A DNA stretch of 64,000 bases, taken from an uncultured Roseateles sp. GTDB taxonomy: Bacteria; Pseudomonadota; Gammaproteobacteria; Burkholderiales; Burkholderiaceae_C. The translations under genes and the position numbers were made by a program. The notes under the pieces were generated by a model. The model was not told the origin of the DNA and ran no database searches. It saw only the letters and a program-made list of their open reading frames with translations. The stretch covers positions 6,138,001 to 6,202,000 of the forward strand of contig NZ_OY729424.1 in assembly GCF_963422335.1 (NCBI RefSeq). The letters run 5' to 3'. Below are positions 15,180 to 22,941 of the stretch, in pieces; positions within the stretch are counted from its first letter, which is position 1, and each line of letters opens with the position of its first letter.

Positions 15180-15473
15180 CTATGGACTGACAGTCCAGTT
15201 CGGCAAGCCGTGCAGCAGAACCAGCTTTGGGCTCGTCGTATCACCAGCTTCACGGTAGGCGATCTTCAGGCCATCGATCCTGACGCTGCTGTAGGTGACG
15301 GTGACCGCGGCGGACGCAGCCATGGTCAGTTTGTCTGCCGCCAGAGCCGGCGTCGCGGCCAAGGTGAGCATGGCCGACGAGATCAGTGAAGCCATGCAGG
15401 CATGGCAGAACGGTGCTTGAATTTTCGTGATTGATTCCTTTGCTGCAGTCTTGCTTGAATTCACTGCAGCTTC
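15180..15473 (-). pseudogene. Truncated secreted alpha/beta-hydrolase
   Basis: The minus strand encodes a signal peptide (MASLISSAMLTLAATPALAA) and then TVTYSSVRIDGLKIAYREAG and SPKLVLLHGLPNW, the first strands and oxyanion-hole HG motif of an alpha/beta hydrolase of the haloalkane-dehalogenase/epoxide-hydrolase type. It then stops, lacking the nucleophile, acid and histidine. The most plausible original start is an ACG near 15425, preceded by AAGGA, which suggests that the ATG itself has mutated. A deletion fused this 5' part to the LysR tail next to it. Confidence 0.6.
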
Positions 15474-15497
15474 AGCGAATGAGCAGACTGTCTCCAA

Positions 15498-15832
15498 ACC
15501 AGGTTCACAACAGAATCAACGTGAAGTCCAAGACACTGTTTCTTCCGGAAGAAGAATGCGAGTCGGCATCGCTGGCACCGTCGACACCATCGCCTTGGAC
15601 TGGCAGATGAGAGCCGATGGTCGGTTGTTTGCCGGTCCGAGGCCGCCGCGTTTTGAATCGCTACGGCTGTTGTCCAGCAGCGGCGTTGCCCCTTGCGCTG
15701 CAAGCTGCGTGAGTGTTGCGCGGTACAACTCGCAATACGCGCTTGTGGTTCCCATTCCCGATACACTCGCTGCGCCAGACGCGTTTGCGCGCCCACCTCT
15801 TCGAGCGGTAGATCAACCACGGGACCCAGCCC
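15498..15832. other. Non-coding stretch upstream of the GST gene
   Basis: Reading frames here have no recognisable protein features on either strand. The region probably holds the promoter of the GST gene, but I could not pick out convincing -35/-10 elements. Confidence 0.4.
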
Positions 15833-16498
15833 ATGCTAACTTTGTGCGGTTTTGGCGTCAGCAACTACTACAACAAGCTCAAGCTGGTGCTGCTCGAAAA
15901 GGGCGTGCCCTTCGAGGAACGCCTGGTCTACCCGTGGCAAAGAGACCTGTTCTACGACACCTCACCAATGGGAAAGATCCCCTTCGTCGAGACAGCGCAA
16001 GGCGGCCTGTCCGAGTCTCAGGTGATCCTCGAGTACCTCGAAGAGCGCTATCCCGAGCATCCTCTCTACCCCTCCGATGTATTTCAGCGGGCAAAGTGCC
16101 GCGAGCTGATCCAACACCTGGAGCTCAACTGCGAATGGGTCGCGCGGCGGATGTACAAGGAATCGTTCTTCGGTGGATGTGTTTCCGACGAGACCAAGCA
16201 CGATGCCAGGGAGCGGCTGAGCATCGGACTCGCCGCAGTGGCGCGACTCTCGTCGTTCTCACCCTACATCTTTGGCAGCACGTTCACGGCGGCCGATTGC
16301 ATCGCCTACGTGCACTTCTTGATGATCAAGCTGACCACCGAGAAGATCTACGGCAAGAACTTGCTGGACGAGCACTTCCCCGGGTTGCCGGCCTACTTGG
16401 CGCTGATGGACGCGCGCCCGCACATCCAAAGGATGCTGTTGGAGCGCGAGGCTGCGCTGACTGCGTTCGCCGAAACCAATGTGAAGTACGACGGGTAG
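15833..16498 (+). CDS. Glutathione S-transferase family protein
   Basis: The 221-residue protein has a complete two-domain GST layout. The thioredoxin-like N-terminal domain (residues 1-80) includes GFGVSNYYNKLKLVLLEKGV and the GSH-binding SESQVILEYLEERYPE. The helical C-terminal domain contains FGSTFTAADCIAYVHFLMIK. It would conjugate glutathione to electrophiles or reduce peroxides in the cytoplasm; the exact substrate is unknown. The first-domain active residue is probably Ser10 or a neighbouring tyrosine (SNYY). It stands alone between a decayed region and the DUF4148 genes. The SD is weak (GGGACC). Confidence 0.87.
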   Translation: MLTLCGFGVSNYYNKLKLVLLEKGVPFEERLVYPWQRDLFYDTSPMGKIPFVETAQGGLSESQVILEYLEERYPEHPLYPSDVFQRAKCRELIQHLELNCEWVARRMYKESFFGGCVSDETKHDARERLSIGLAAVARLSSFSPYIFGSTFTAADCIAYVHFLMIKLTTEKIYGKNLLDEHFPGLPAYLALMDARPHIQRMLLEREAALTAFAETNVKYDG

Positions 16499-16558
16499 AC
16501 ACCAGCACACCCGGTCTCGCTGTCGTGCAGCAATGCCGGGGTGCTGTCGCGGTGGCTA

Positions 16559-16771
16559 TCAACGTGTCGCGACCGTCATCGGCAAAGCCTTCAGCCCTGC
16601 CTGGCGCACCTGCTCCGACTGCGCAGGTGTCGGGAAGGTGTTGCTCTCGCTGTGATTGAGTACGCCCAGGCGCCGCGATTCGGCCAGCTCAGCCAGCACT
16701 TGAGCACGGCTGACGGGCTGGGCGGAGGAAGCCGCCTCAGCCAGGTACTGGCTCATGTCATCGCGCAGCAT
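16559..16771 (-). CDS. Second, signal-less DUF4148-like ORF (possible duplicated tail)
   Basis: The 70-residue frame contains VSRAQVLAELAESRRLGVLN, SESNTFPTPAQSEQVRQAGL and KALP, which repeat the DUF4148 pattern of the upstream gene (ADVSTALAQ..., ANIFPTDAQLHAVRVAGLKA). It has no signal peptide. Its ATG lies inside the last codons of the upstream gene, 14 nt before that gene's end. It is either translationally coupled or, more likely, the 3' remnant of a tandem duplicate that lost its secretion signal. Confidence 0.5.
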   Translation of the reverse strand: MLRDDMSQYLAEAASSAQPVSRAQVLAELAESRRLGVLNHSESNTFPTPAQSEQVRQAGLKALPMTVATR

Positions 16772-17102
16772 CCTGCTCGGGCAAGGCCTTCAAGCCCGCC
16801 ACGCGGACGGCGTGGAGCTGTGCATCGGTCGGGAAGATGTTGGCCTCGCTGCGGCTGACCACGTTCAGGCGCAGCGCTTCGGCAGTCTCGGCCTGCACCT
16901 GGGCACGGGTCTTCAAGGTCGTCCCGGCAGGCAGGATGTTGATCTCGCGGTCTCCGTGATGCAGTTCCCCGCTGATGCGGGCTTGTGCCAGCGCGGTGCT
17001 CACGTCGGCACGGCTCAGGCCGCTGTCATCGTGGTGGTCGGCAAAGGCGGAGGCGGCACCCAGCAGGGCGATGGCGAGGGTGATCAGGGTCTTGGCGTTC
17101 AT
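16758..17102 (-). CDS. Secreted DUF4148-domain protein
   Basis: The 114-residue product has a signal peptide (MNAKTLITLAIALLGAASAF, cleaved near ASAFA). The following small domain has the DUF4148 pattern common in Burkholderiales: a helix beginning SRADVSTALAQARISGEL and the sequence EANIFPTDAQLHAVRVAGLK. AAGGA lies 8 nt before the ATG. The family is usually multi-copy and of unknown function. A second, partial copy overlaps its 3' end. Confidence 0.8.
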   Translation of the reverse strand: MNAKTLITLAIALLGAASAFADHHDDSGLSRADVSTALAQARISGELHHGDREINILPAGTTLKTRAQVQAETAEALRLNVVSRSEANIFPTDAQLHAVRVAGLKALPEQDAAR

Positions 17103-17379
17103 GATTTGATGTCCTTGAGAAGTTTGTTGATACCGAGCGGCAACATGCTGTCCGGATGCTCTTAGGTCGGTCACGACGCCGGGGCCTTACACGCAAAATT
17201 TGTTTAAAAAACTGTCAGGTTTGACCGGCCTGCGCGACGGTGCGCGCGAACATTGGCCAGCTGTCTGGCTACATTCACATTGGGCTCTGGTGGAGGCGGC
17301 TGGGCCGTAGCAAGGCTGTAAGGAAGTGGCGAGGCGTGGCGACCAACGGCGTTACAGCTCTCAATCGAAGGACCCTTCC

Positions 17380-17766
17380 ATGAATTCACTCATCAAGACC
17401 CTATTCTTCTCTGCCGGTCTGCTGGCCGCTTCGTTGTCGCAGGCGCTGACCGTTGCGCCCTACAGCGAGACCACCCTCGCCGCTGCGCAAAAAACAGGCA
17501 AGCCAGTGGCCCTGCAGTTTCATGCCGATTGGTGCCCCACCTGCCGCGCCCAGGACAAAGCGCTGGAAGTCCTGAAGTCCGAACCCGGCTCGGTGGACTT
17601 GCAGTTGCTGGTGGTCGACTACGACAAGGAGGTTGCGCTCAAGCAGTCGTTGAAAGTGCGCACGCAATCGACCCTGATCGTCTACCGCGGCATGGTCGAG
17701 AAGACCCGTGCCATCGGCATCACCACGCCCGACGACATACGCGCTGCGCTGCGCAAGGCCCTTTGA
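17380..17766 (+). CDS. Periplasmic thioredoxin-family protein
   Basis: The 128-residue product has a signal peptide (MNSLIKTLFFSAGLLAASLS, ending QA) and a thioredoxin-like domain with FHADWCPTCRAQDKALEVLK, where WCPTC is the redox site. AAGGA lies about 8 nt upstream of the ATG. Its stop overlaps the start of the CcdA-like gene (TGATG), so the two are translationally coupled. Together they would form a periplasmic reductant supplied with electrons through the membrane. Confidence 0.85.
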   Translation: MNSLIKTLFFSAGLLAASLSQALTVAPYSETTLAAAQKTGKPVALQFHADWCPTCRAQDKALEVLKSEPGSVDLQLLVVDYDKEVALKQSLKVRTQSTLIVYRGMVEKTRAIGITTPDDIRAALRKAL

Positions 17767-18491
17767 TGAGCAGCCTCGGTCAGCTCGGCCTGAGCATTGG
17801 CGCAGGCAGCCTGACGACCCTGTCGCCCTGCGTGTTCCCACTGCTTCCGCTCGTGCTGGGTGGGGCGGTGCAAAGGAACCGTGCCGCGCCGCTTGCGATG
17901 GGGCTGGGCATGGTGATTTCGTTCGCGGCTATCGGCGTCGTCGTCGGTGTGTTGGGAGACTCGCTGGGCCTGAGCCCCGAGCGGGTGCGGGTGTTCGCGG
18001 CGACGCTGTTGATCACTTTTGGCATTGTCATGTTGGTGCCCATCTTGAACGCGCGATTCACCTCGCTCGTGAGCCCGTTGGCCAGTGGTGCGAACGCCGC
18101 TTCGGCCCGTCTCGACGGCGGCTCGCTGTGGGGGTCGCTGGCGCTGGGCGGCCTGCTGGGTCTGATCTGGAGCCCCTGCTCAGGGCCGTTGCTCGGCTCG
18201 GCGCTGACCCTGGTCGCGAGCGAGGGCGGCGCGGCGCGCGGCGCCTTGATCCTCGGCCTCTTCGGCCTCGGCGCGGCGATCCCGCTGGTCTCGGCCGCCT
18301 ACGCCTCGCGTGCCGGTTTCGGCCGCGCGCGGCAATGGGTACTGCGGCATGGCGAGCGCAGCAAAAAGGTGTTCGGCGCGCTGTTGCTGGTGGTGGGCCT
18401 GATCATCCTCAGTGGCGCGGACAAGTGGCTGGAGTCGCAAGTCAACCAGCGTTTGCCCGACAGTTGGCTGTTGATGACGACTCGGATCTGA
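17766..18491 (+). CDS. CcdA/DsbD-type transmembrane thiol transporter
   Basis: The 241-residue protein has about six transmembrane helices with the two conserved cysteine motifs LSPCVFPLLPLVLGGA (helix 1) and IWSPCSGPLLGSAL (helix 4). It carries electrons from cytoplasmic thioredoxin to the periplasm. The partner is probably the overlapping upstream thioredoxin. Unlike full DsbD it has no fused periplasmic domains. The ATG at 17766 follows from the TGATG overlap. This is the second CcdA-type system in the window, after the DipZ fusion at 6895. Confidence 0.86.
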   Translation: MSSLGQLGLSIGAGSLTTLSPCVFPLLPLVLGGAVQRNRAAPLAMGLGMVISFAAIGVVVGVLGDSLGLSPERVRVFAATLLITFGIVMLVPILNARFTSLVSPLASGANAASARLDGGSLWGSLALGGLLGLIWSPCSGPLLGSALTLVASEGGAARGALILGLFGLGAAIPLVSAAYASRAGFGRARQWVLRHGERSKKVFGALLLVVGLIILSGADKWLESQVNQRLPDSWLLMTTRI

Positions 18492-18996
18492 CCGAAATTC
18501 CGCAAGCTTTCAACGGACAGCTGCGCCGTGCGCCCTCTCGCCCACGTCCTTGATTTCAAGGGGATAGCGGTTGCCTCCGGTGCGGGCAACGCGGTGGCGA
18601 ATTTCACGCTCACCAGCCAGCGGACACCTCCCTCACCACGATCCCCGAGATCGACGCATCGCGTCCGCGCTCTACCTACCTCGGTGGGCTTCCGCAGTTG
18701 CCGTTAAAGAACTCTCTAAAGACGGAGCCAAAGTCGTCAGCACAGGCAACGCCGCTGCTCGCTGCAGCACCTGCAGCTGGTCGACCTCCAGCTGACCAAG
18801 TGCTTTTTGCAGGATAGTTGCCAGCAAGCGCCGGGAATGCTGGGCCCAGAGCCAGCGGCGCCATCCATTGAGGATTTGCCAGCGCGGAGGAGACCTGAAC
18901 ACCATTTCTGTGTCCCAAACGTGTCCCAGAACGCGTTTTGAGCCAGAAACGACAAGGGCCTGCATGCGCAAGCCCTTGATTCATAAACATAATTTT
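18492..18996. other. 505-nt gene-free stretch at the island/core boundary
   Basis: No convincing gene is visible on either strand. Minus-strand reading frames are low-quality, and no integrase is recognisable. A 7-bp hairpin at 18953-18978 lies just downstream of the minus-strand tRNA. Confidence 0.4.
18953..18978 (-). terminator. Probable terminator of the CAU tRNA
   Basis: CAAGGGC and GCCCTTG pair with a 12-nt loop, 18 nt past the tRNA 3' end. On the minus strand the hairpin is followed by TCGTTTCT, a moderately T-rich tail. Confidence 0.45.
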
Positions 18997-19073
18997 TGGT
19001 AGGCCGTGTAGGACTTGAACCTACGACCAAAGGATTATGAGTCCTCTGCTCTAACCAACTGAGCTAACGGCCC
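18997..19073 (-). tRNA. tRNA with CAU anticodon, probably tRNA-Ile2 (lysidine type)
   Basis: The 77-nt cloverleaf, including the encoded CCA, folds fully: acceptor GGGCCGT/ACGGCCT, D-arm GCTC/GAGC, anticodon stem GAGGA/TCCTT, T-arm GTAGG/CCTAC. The anticodon loop CTCATAA carries CAU. Automated tools often call this tRNA-Met. However, C4-G69 and C5-G68 in the acceptor stem are the pairs TilS uses to recognise tRNA-Ile2, and the body resembles E. coli ileX (GACTCATAATC, TTGGTCG, GGTTCAAGTCC). The initiator-type three GC pairs in the anticodon stem are absent. Confidence 0.93.
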
Positions 19074-19144
19074 CCCGGGAAAAAAGGTTCGGCAACGTGC
19101 CGAAGGCGTGGATTGTAGGGGCAAGTGGCGGGGGTTTCGGGACG

Positions 19145-20173
19145 CTACTTCTGCGACAGCGCATTCGTCACCAGCCGCGAGGTGATGTCGACGATCTGGA
19201 TCATGCGGTCGTAGGCCATGCGGGTGGGGCCGATCACGCCCAGCGTGCCGACGATCTGGCCGTCGACTTCATAGGGGGCAGAAACGATGGACAGCTCTTC
19301 GTAGGGCACGACCTGGCTCTCGCCGCCGATGTAGATGCGCACGCCCTCGGCACGGCTGGAGACATCGAGCAGGCGCATCAGCTGGGTCTTCTGCTCGAAC
19401 AGATCGAACAGGCGGCGCAGGCTGCCCATATCGTGGCTGAAGTCCTGCACGGTGAGCAGATTGCGCTCGCCGGAGATGATCATCTGCTCCTGGTTGCCCT
19501 CCATTGCCTCGGTGCCGGCCTGCACGGCCGCCTGCATCAGCATGGCGATCTCGCCGCGCAGGGCATCGACCTCATGCTTGAGCCTTTCGCGCACTGCCTC
19601 GATGGTCAGGCCGGCGTAGTGGGCGTTGATGTAGTTGCTGGCCTCCAGCAGCTGTCCCTGGTTGATGTCCTGCGCGGTGAAGATGACGCGGTTCTGCACA
19701 TCGCCGTCGGGTGCCACCAGTATCACCAGCACGCGGCGCTCGCCCAGGCGCAGGAACTCGATGTGGTGGAACACCGAGGCCTTGCGCGGCGTGGTGACCA
19801 CGCCGACGAAGCTGGACAGATTGGACAGGATTTGCGCCGCATTGGCGATCACCCGGTGCGGCTGGTCGGGCTGCAGATGGGGCTCCAGCGCGCCACCGCC
19901 CATGCCGGAGCCCGCGGGCTTGGCGGTGAGCATGGTGTCGACAAAGAGGCGGTAGCCCTTGGCGGTCGGTATGCGCCCGGCGCTGGTGTGCGGGCTGGCG
20001 ATCAGGCCCAGCTCTTCCAGATCGGCCATCACATTGCGTATCGTGGCCGGCGACAGCTCCAGGCCCGAGGCCTTTGACAGCGTGCGCGAGCCCACCGGCT
20101 GACCGTCCGCGATATAGCGTTCGACCAGGGTTTTCAGCAGTGATTTGGAGCGCTCGTCGAGCATGGTCTTCAT
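19145..20173 (-). CDS. hrcA: Heat-inducible transcription repressor HrcA
   Basis: The 342-residue protein matches HrcA in length and sequence. An N-terminal winged helix (SKASGLELSPATIRNVMADL, EELGLIASPHTSAGRIPTAK) binds CIRCE operators, and the long GAF-like domain follows. It represses groESL and dnaK operons and is activated by GroEL. Starts at 20173 (MKTMLDERS) and 20164 (MLDERS) are both possible, and neither has a clear SD. It is divergent from nadK, a standard Burkholderiales arrangement. The N-terminal region of nadK lies only 62 nt away. Confidence 0.95.
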   Translation of the reverse strand: MKTMLDERSKSLLKTLVERYIADGQPVGSRTLSKASGLELSPATIRNVMADLEELGLIASPHTSAGRIPTAKGYRLFVDTMLTAKPAGSGMGGGALEPHLQPDQPHRVIANAAQILSNLSSFVGVVTTPRKASVFHHIEFLRLGERRVLVILVAPDGDVQNRVIFTAQDINQGQLLEASNYINAHYAGLTIEAVRERLKHEVDALRGEIAMLMQAAVQAGTEAMEGNQEQMIISGERNLLTVQDFSHDMGSLRRLFDLFEQKTQLMRLLDVSSRAEGVRIYIGGESQVVPYEELSIVSAPYEVDGQIVGTLGVIGPTRMAYDRMIQIVDITSRLVTNALSQK

Positions 20174-20235
20174 TGTACGGAGTGTGAGGCTTTTACAGCC
20201 CGTTTTGGCCCCGGCGCTGTGGTGTAATCCCGCCC

Positions 20236-21111
20236 ATGGCGAAGCGCTTCCGTCATGCGGCGATTGTGGGCAAGTTCCAGGCCCGGGGCATTCGCCCCGT
20301 GCTGGAGGACATCGCCCATTTTCTTGCGCAACAAGGTCTTGATGTTTCCCTGGAGCGTGAGACGGCGCTCAACACGGGCATCACCGAATTCCCAAGCCTC
20401 TCGACCGACGAACTGGGCGCCCAATGCGACCTGGCCGTGGTGGTCGGTGGCGACGGCACGATGCTGGGCTTTGCCCGCGAAATGGCACGCCACGGCACGC
20501 CGTTGGTGGGCATCAACCAGGGCCGCCTGGGTTTCGTGACCGACATTCCGATTGACCAATATCGCGAGACCTTGATGCCCATGCTGGGCGGCGACTATGT
20601 GCGCGAGCACCGCTCGATGCTGGAAGGCTGCGTCTGGCGTGACGGGCACTGCATCTTCGAGGCGCTGGCCATGAACGACGTGGTGGTCAGCCGCGGCGGC
20701 ACCTCGGGCATGGTCGAGCTGAAGGTAGACGTGGGCGATGAGTTCGTCGCCAACTTCCGAGCCGATGGCCTGATCATCGGCTCGCCCACCGGCTCCACGG
20801 CCTATGCGCTGTCGGCCGGCGGGCCCATCCTGCACCCCAGCATCGCCGGCTGGGTAGTCGTGCCCATCGCCTCGCACACGCTGAGCAACCGGCCCATCGT
20901 GCTGCCGGACACCGGCACGGTCAGTGTCGAGATCGTGGCCGGGCGGGACGTGAGCGTCAATTTCGATATGCAAAGCCTGGCCAGCCTGCTGCACGGCGAC
21001 CGCATCACCGTGCGCCGTTCGGAGCACGAGGTGTGCTTTCTGCACCCGCGCGGCTGGAGCTACTACGCCACGCTGCGCCGCAAGCTGCGCTGGAACGAAG
21101 GGGTCAGTTGA
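20236..21111 (+). CDS. nadK: NAD kinase
   Basis: The 291-residue enzyme phosphorylates NAD to NADP in the cytoplasm. It contains the diagnostic VVVGGDGTMLGFAREMA motif (GGDG) with NQGRLGFVTD next, and NDVVVSRGG plus DGLIIGSPTGSTAYALSAGG in the C-terminal half. The length is normal for the proteobacterial enzyme. It is divergent from hrcA and precedes recN, separated from it by a GC-rich repeat. Confidence 0.95.
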   Translation: MAKRFRHAAIVGKFQARGIRPVLEDIAHFLAQQGLDVSLERETALNTGITEFPSLSTDELGAQCDLAVVVGGDGTMLGFAREMARHGTPLVGINQGRLGFVTDIPIDQYRETLMPMLGGDYVREHRSMLEGCVWRDGHCIFEALAMNDVVVSRGGTSGMVELKVDVGDEFVANFRADGLIIGSPTGSTAYALSAGGPILHPSIAGWVVVPIASHTLSNRPIVLPDTGTVSVEIVAGRDVSVNFDMQSLASLLHGDRITVRRSEHEVCFLHPRGWSYYATLRRKLRWNEGVS

Positions 21112-21151
21112 TGCCTCCGCTGAAAGAAAATTGAAGATGAACCCGGAGACT

Positions 21152-21232
21152 TGGATGATGCCCCCACGCTCGCTTCGCTCACTGCCCCCCAAGGGGGTGC
21201 TCATTGCCCTTCGGGCGGCCGGGCGGGCAATG
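21152..21232. repeat. GC-rich palindromic intergenic element
   Basis: The nadK-recN gap contains stacked small palindromes: CGCTCGCTTCGCTCACTG, then CCCCCC-AA-GGGGG, then GCCCTTCGGGC and GGCCGGGCGGG. The composition and modular hairpins resemble short interspersed repeats of Comamonadaceae-like genomes. Only one copy is in this window, so repetitiveness is inferred from appearance. Confidence 0.5.
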
Positions 21233-21234
21233 CC

Positions 21235-22941
21235 ATGCTGAGGCGCTTGTCGCTGCGCGATTTTGTCATCGTCACCGCACTGGAGGTCGATTTCGATGGC
21301 GGCTTCTCGGTGCTCACCGGCGAGACCGGTGCGGGCAAGTCCATCCTGATCGATGCGCTGCAGCTGGCCTTGGGGCAACGGGGCGATGCCGGCGTGGTGC
21401 GCGAGGGTGCGGCCAAGGCAGAGATCAGCGCCGAATTCGATGCACCGGCGGCGATCGCGCCCTGGCTGGAGGAAGCCGGCTTCGACGTGCAGGAGAGTCT
21501 GCTGGTCAAGCGCGTGATCGACGCCCAGGGCAAGAGCCGCGCCTGGGTCAATGGCAGCGCCGCCACCGTGGCCCAGCTGCGCGAGTTGGCCGACCATCTG
21601 GTCGACATTCACGGCCAGCATGCCTGGCAAGGCCTGACCCGCGCGCCCTCGGTGCGCGCCCTGCTCGATGCCTATGCCCAGCTCGACGCCGCCGCCATGG
21701 CCAGCGCCTGGCAGCACTGGAAGGCCGCCAGCGAGCAGTTGGCCGAGGCCAGCAAGGGCCAGGACAGGCTGGCCACCGAGCGCGAACGCCTGGCCTGGCA
21801 GATCGCCGAGATCGACCGCCTGGCCCCCGGTGCTGACGAATGGGAAACGCTCAGCGCCGAACACCAGCGCCTGGCCCATGCGCAAAGCCTGATGGATGCC
21901 GCACGAGTGGCGCTGAGCGTGGCCAGCGAGGCCGACACCAGCGCCGAGAGCCTGACCGGCCAGGCCATCGACGCGTTGAACTCGGTGTCCGACTACGACT
22001 CCCGCCTCGGCCCGGTGATCGAGGCACTGGCCGGCGCGCAATCACAGCTGCAAGATGCAGCTCACACCTTGGCCAGCTATCTGTCGGATGCCGATCTGGA
22101 GCCTGAACGGCTGCAGGAACTGGACGAACGTATGTCCGCCTGGATGGGCCTGGCCCGCCGCTACCGCCGCACGCCGGCCGATCTGCCGGCCCTGCATGCA
22201 CAGTGGCGCGCCGAGCTGGCTGCACTGGATGCCGCCAGCGATCTGGAGGGCCTGGAGCGCGCGCTGAAGGCCGCGTTGAGCGCCTACACGGCCGAGGCCA
22301 GGAAGATCAGCCAGGCCCGAGCCAAGGCCGCGCCGAAACTATCCGATGCCGTATCGAGCGCGATGCAGCAGCTGGGCATGGCCGGCGGCCGCTTCGAGGT
22401 GGCCCTGCTGCCTCAAGCCGAGCCACAGAGCTTTGGCCTGGAGTCGGCCGAGTTTCTGGTCGCCGGCCACGCCGGCAGCACGCCGCGGCCGCTGGGCAAG
22501 GTGGCATCAGGCGGCGAGCTGTCGCGCATCGCACTGGCGATTGCGGTGACCACCTGCCAACTGGAGGGCGAGGCCGGTGCCGGCACGCTGATCTTCGACG
22601 AGATCGACTCCGGCGTCGGCGGCGCCGTGGCCGAGACCGTGGGCCGGCTGATGAAGCAGCTGGGCCGCGACCGCCAGGTGCTGGCCGTCACCCATCTGCC
22701 CCAGGTCGCGGCCTGCGCCGACCATCATTTCGTCGTCGCCAAGAAGGCTGCGGGCGGCAGCACGTCGAGCGATGTGCAGGCGGTGGCCGGCGAGGCCCGC
22801 GTGGCCGAGGTGGCCCGCATGCTGGGCGGCGAGCGCCTGTCGTCCACCAGCCTGGCCCATGCACAGGAGATGCTGGACCTGTCCAAACAGCCCGCCTCAA
22901 CCCCCGCAAAACCCGTCCCCGCGAAGAAGGCCAAGTCATGA
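21235..22941 (+). CDS. recN: DNA repair protein RecN
   Basis: The 568-residue SMC-like ATPase has the Walker A motif GGFSVLTGETGAGKSILIDA near the N-terminus, a central coiled coil (about residues 150-380) and a C-terminal ABC signature KVASGGELSRIALAI, followed by Walker B TLIFDEIDSGVGGAVAETVG. It acts in double-strand-break repair. The ATG at 21235 starts the canonical MLRRLSLRDFVIV; the upstream extension is the palindromic repeat translated. Its stop overlaps rapZ (ATGA). Confidence 0.95.
   Translation: MLRRLSLRDFVIVTALEVDFDGGFSVLTGETGAGKSILIDALQLALGQRGDAGVVREGAAKAEISAEFDAPAAIAPWLEEAGFDVQESLLVKRVIDAQGKSRAWVNGSAATVAQLRELADHLVDIHGQHAWQGLTRAPSVRALLDAYAQLDAAAMASAWQHWKAASEQLAEASKGQDRLATERERLAWQIAEIDRLAPGADEWETLSAEHQRLAHAQSLMDAARVALSVASEADTSAESLTGQAIDALNSVSDYDSRLGPVIEALAGAQSQLQDAAHTLASYLSDADLEPERLQELDERMSAWMGLARRYRRTPADLPALHAQWRAELAALDAASDLEGLERALKAALSAYTAEARKISQARAKAAPKLSDAVSSAMQQLGMAGGRFEVALLPQAEPQSFGLESAEFLVAGHAGSTPRPLGKVASGGELSRIALAIAVTTCQLEGEAGAGTLIFDEIDSGVGGAVAETVGRLMKQLGRDRQVLAVTHLPQVAACADHHFVVAKKAAGGSTSSDVQAVAGEARVAEVARMLGGERLSSTSLAHAQEMLDLSKQPASTPAKPVPAKKAKS

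Noticed and set aside
15427..16659. 410-residue plus-strand frame
   Set aside because: It overlaps the clear GST gene in another frame and has no domain; only its length is notable.
18492..18996. Possible integrase remnant next to the tRNA
   Set aside because: No frame gives tyrosine-recombinase motifs, and no repeat of the tRNA 3' end was found in the visible region.
20170..22041. 623-residue minus-strand open frame
   Set aside because: It runs antisense to nadK and recN, both clear genes, and has no recognisable motifs.
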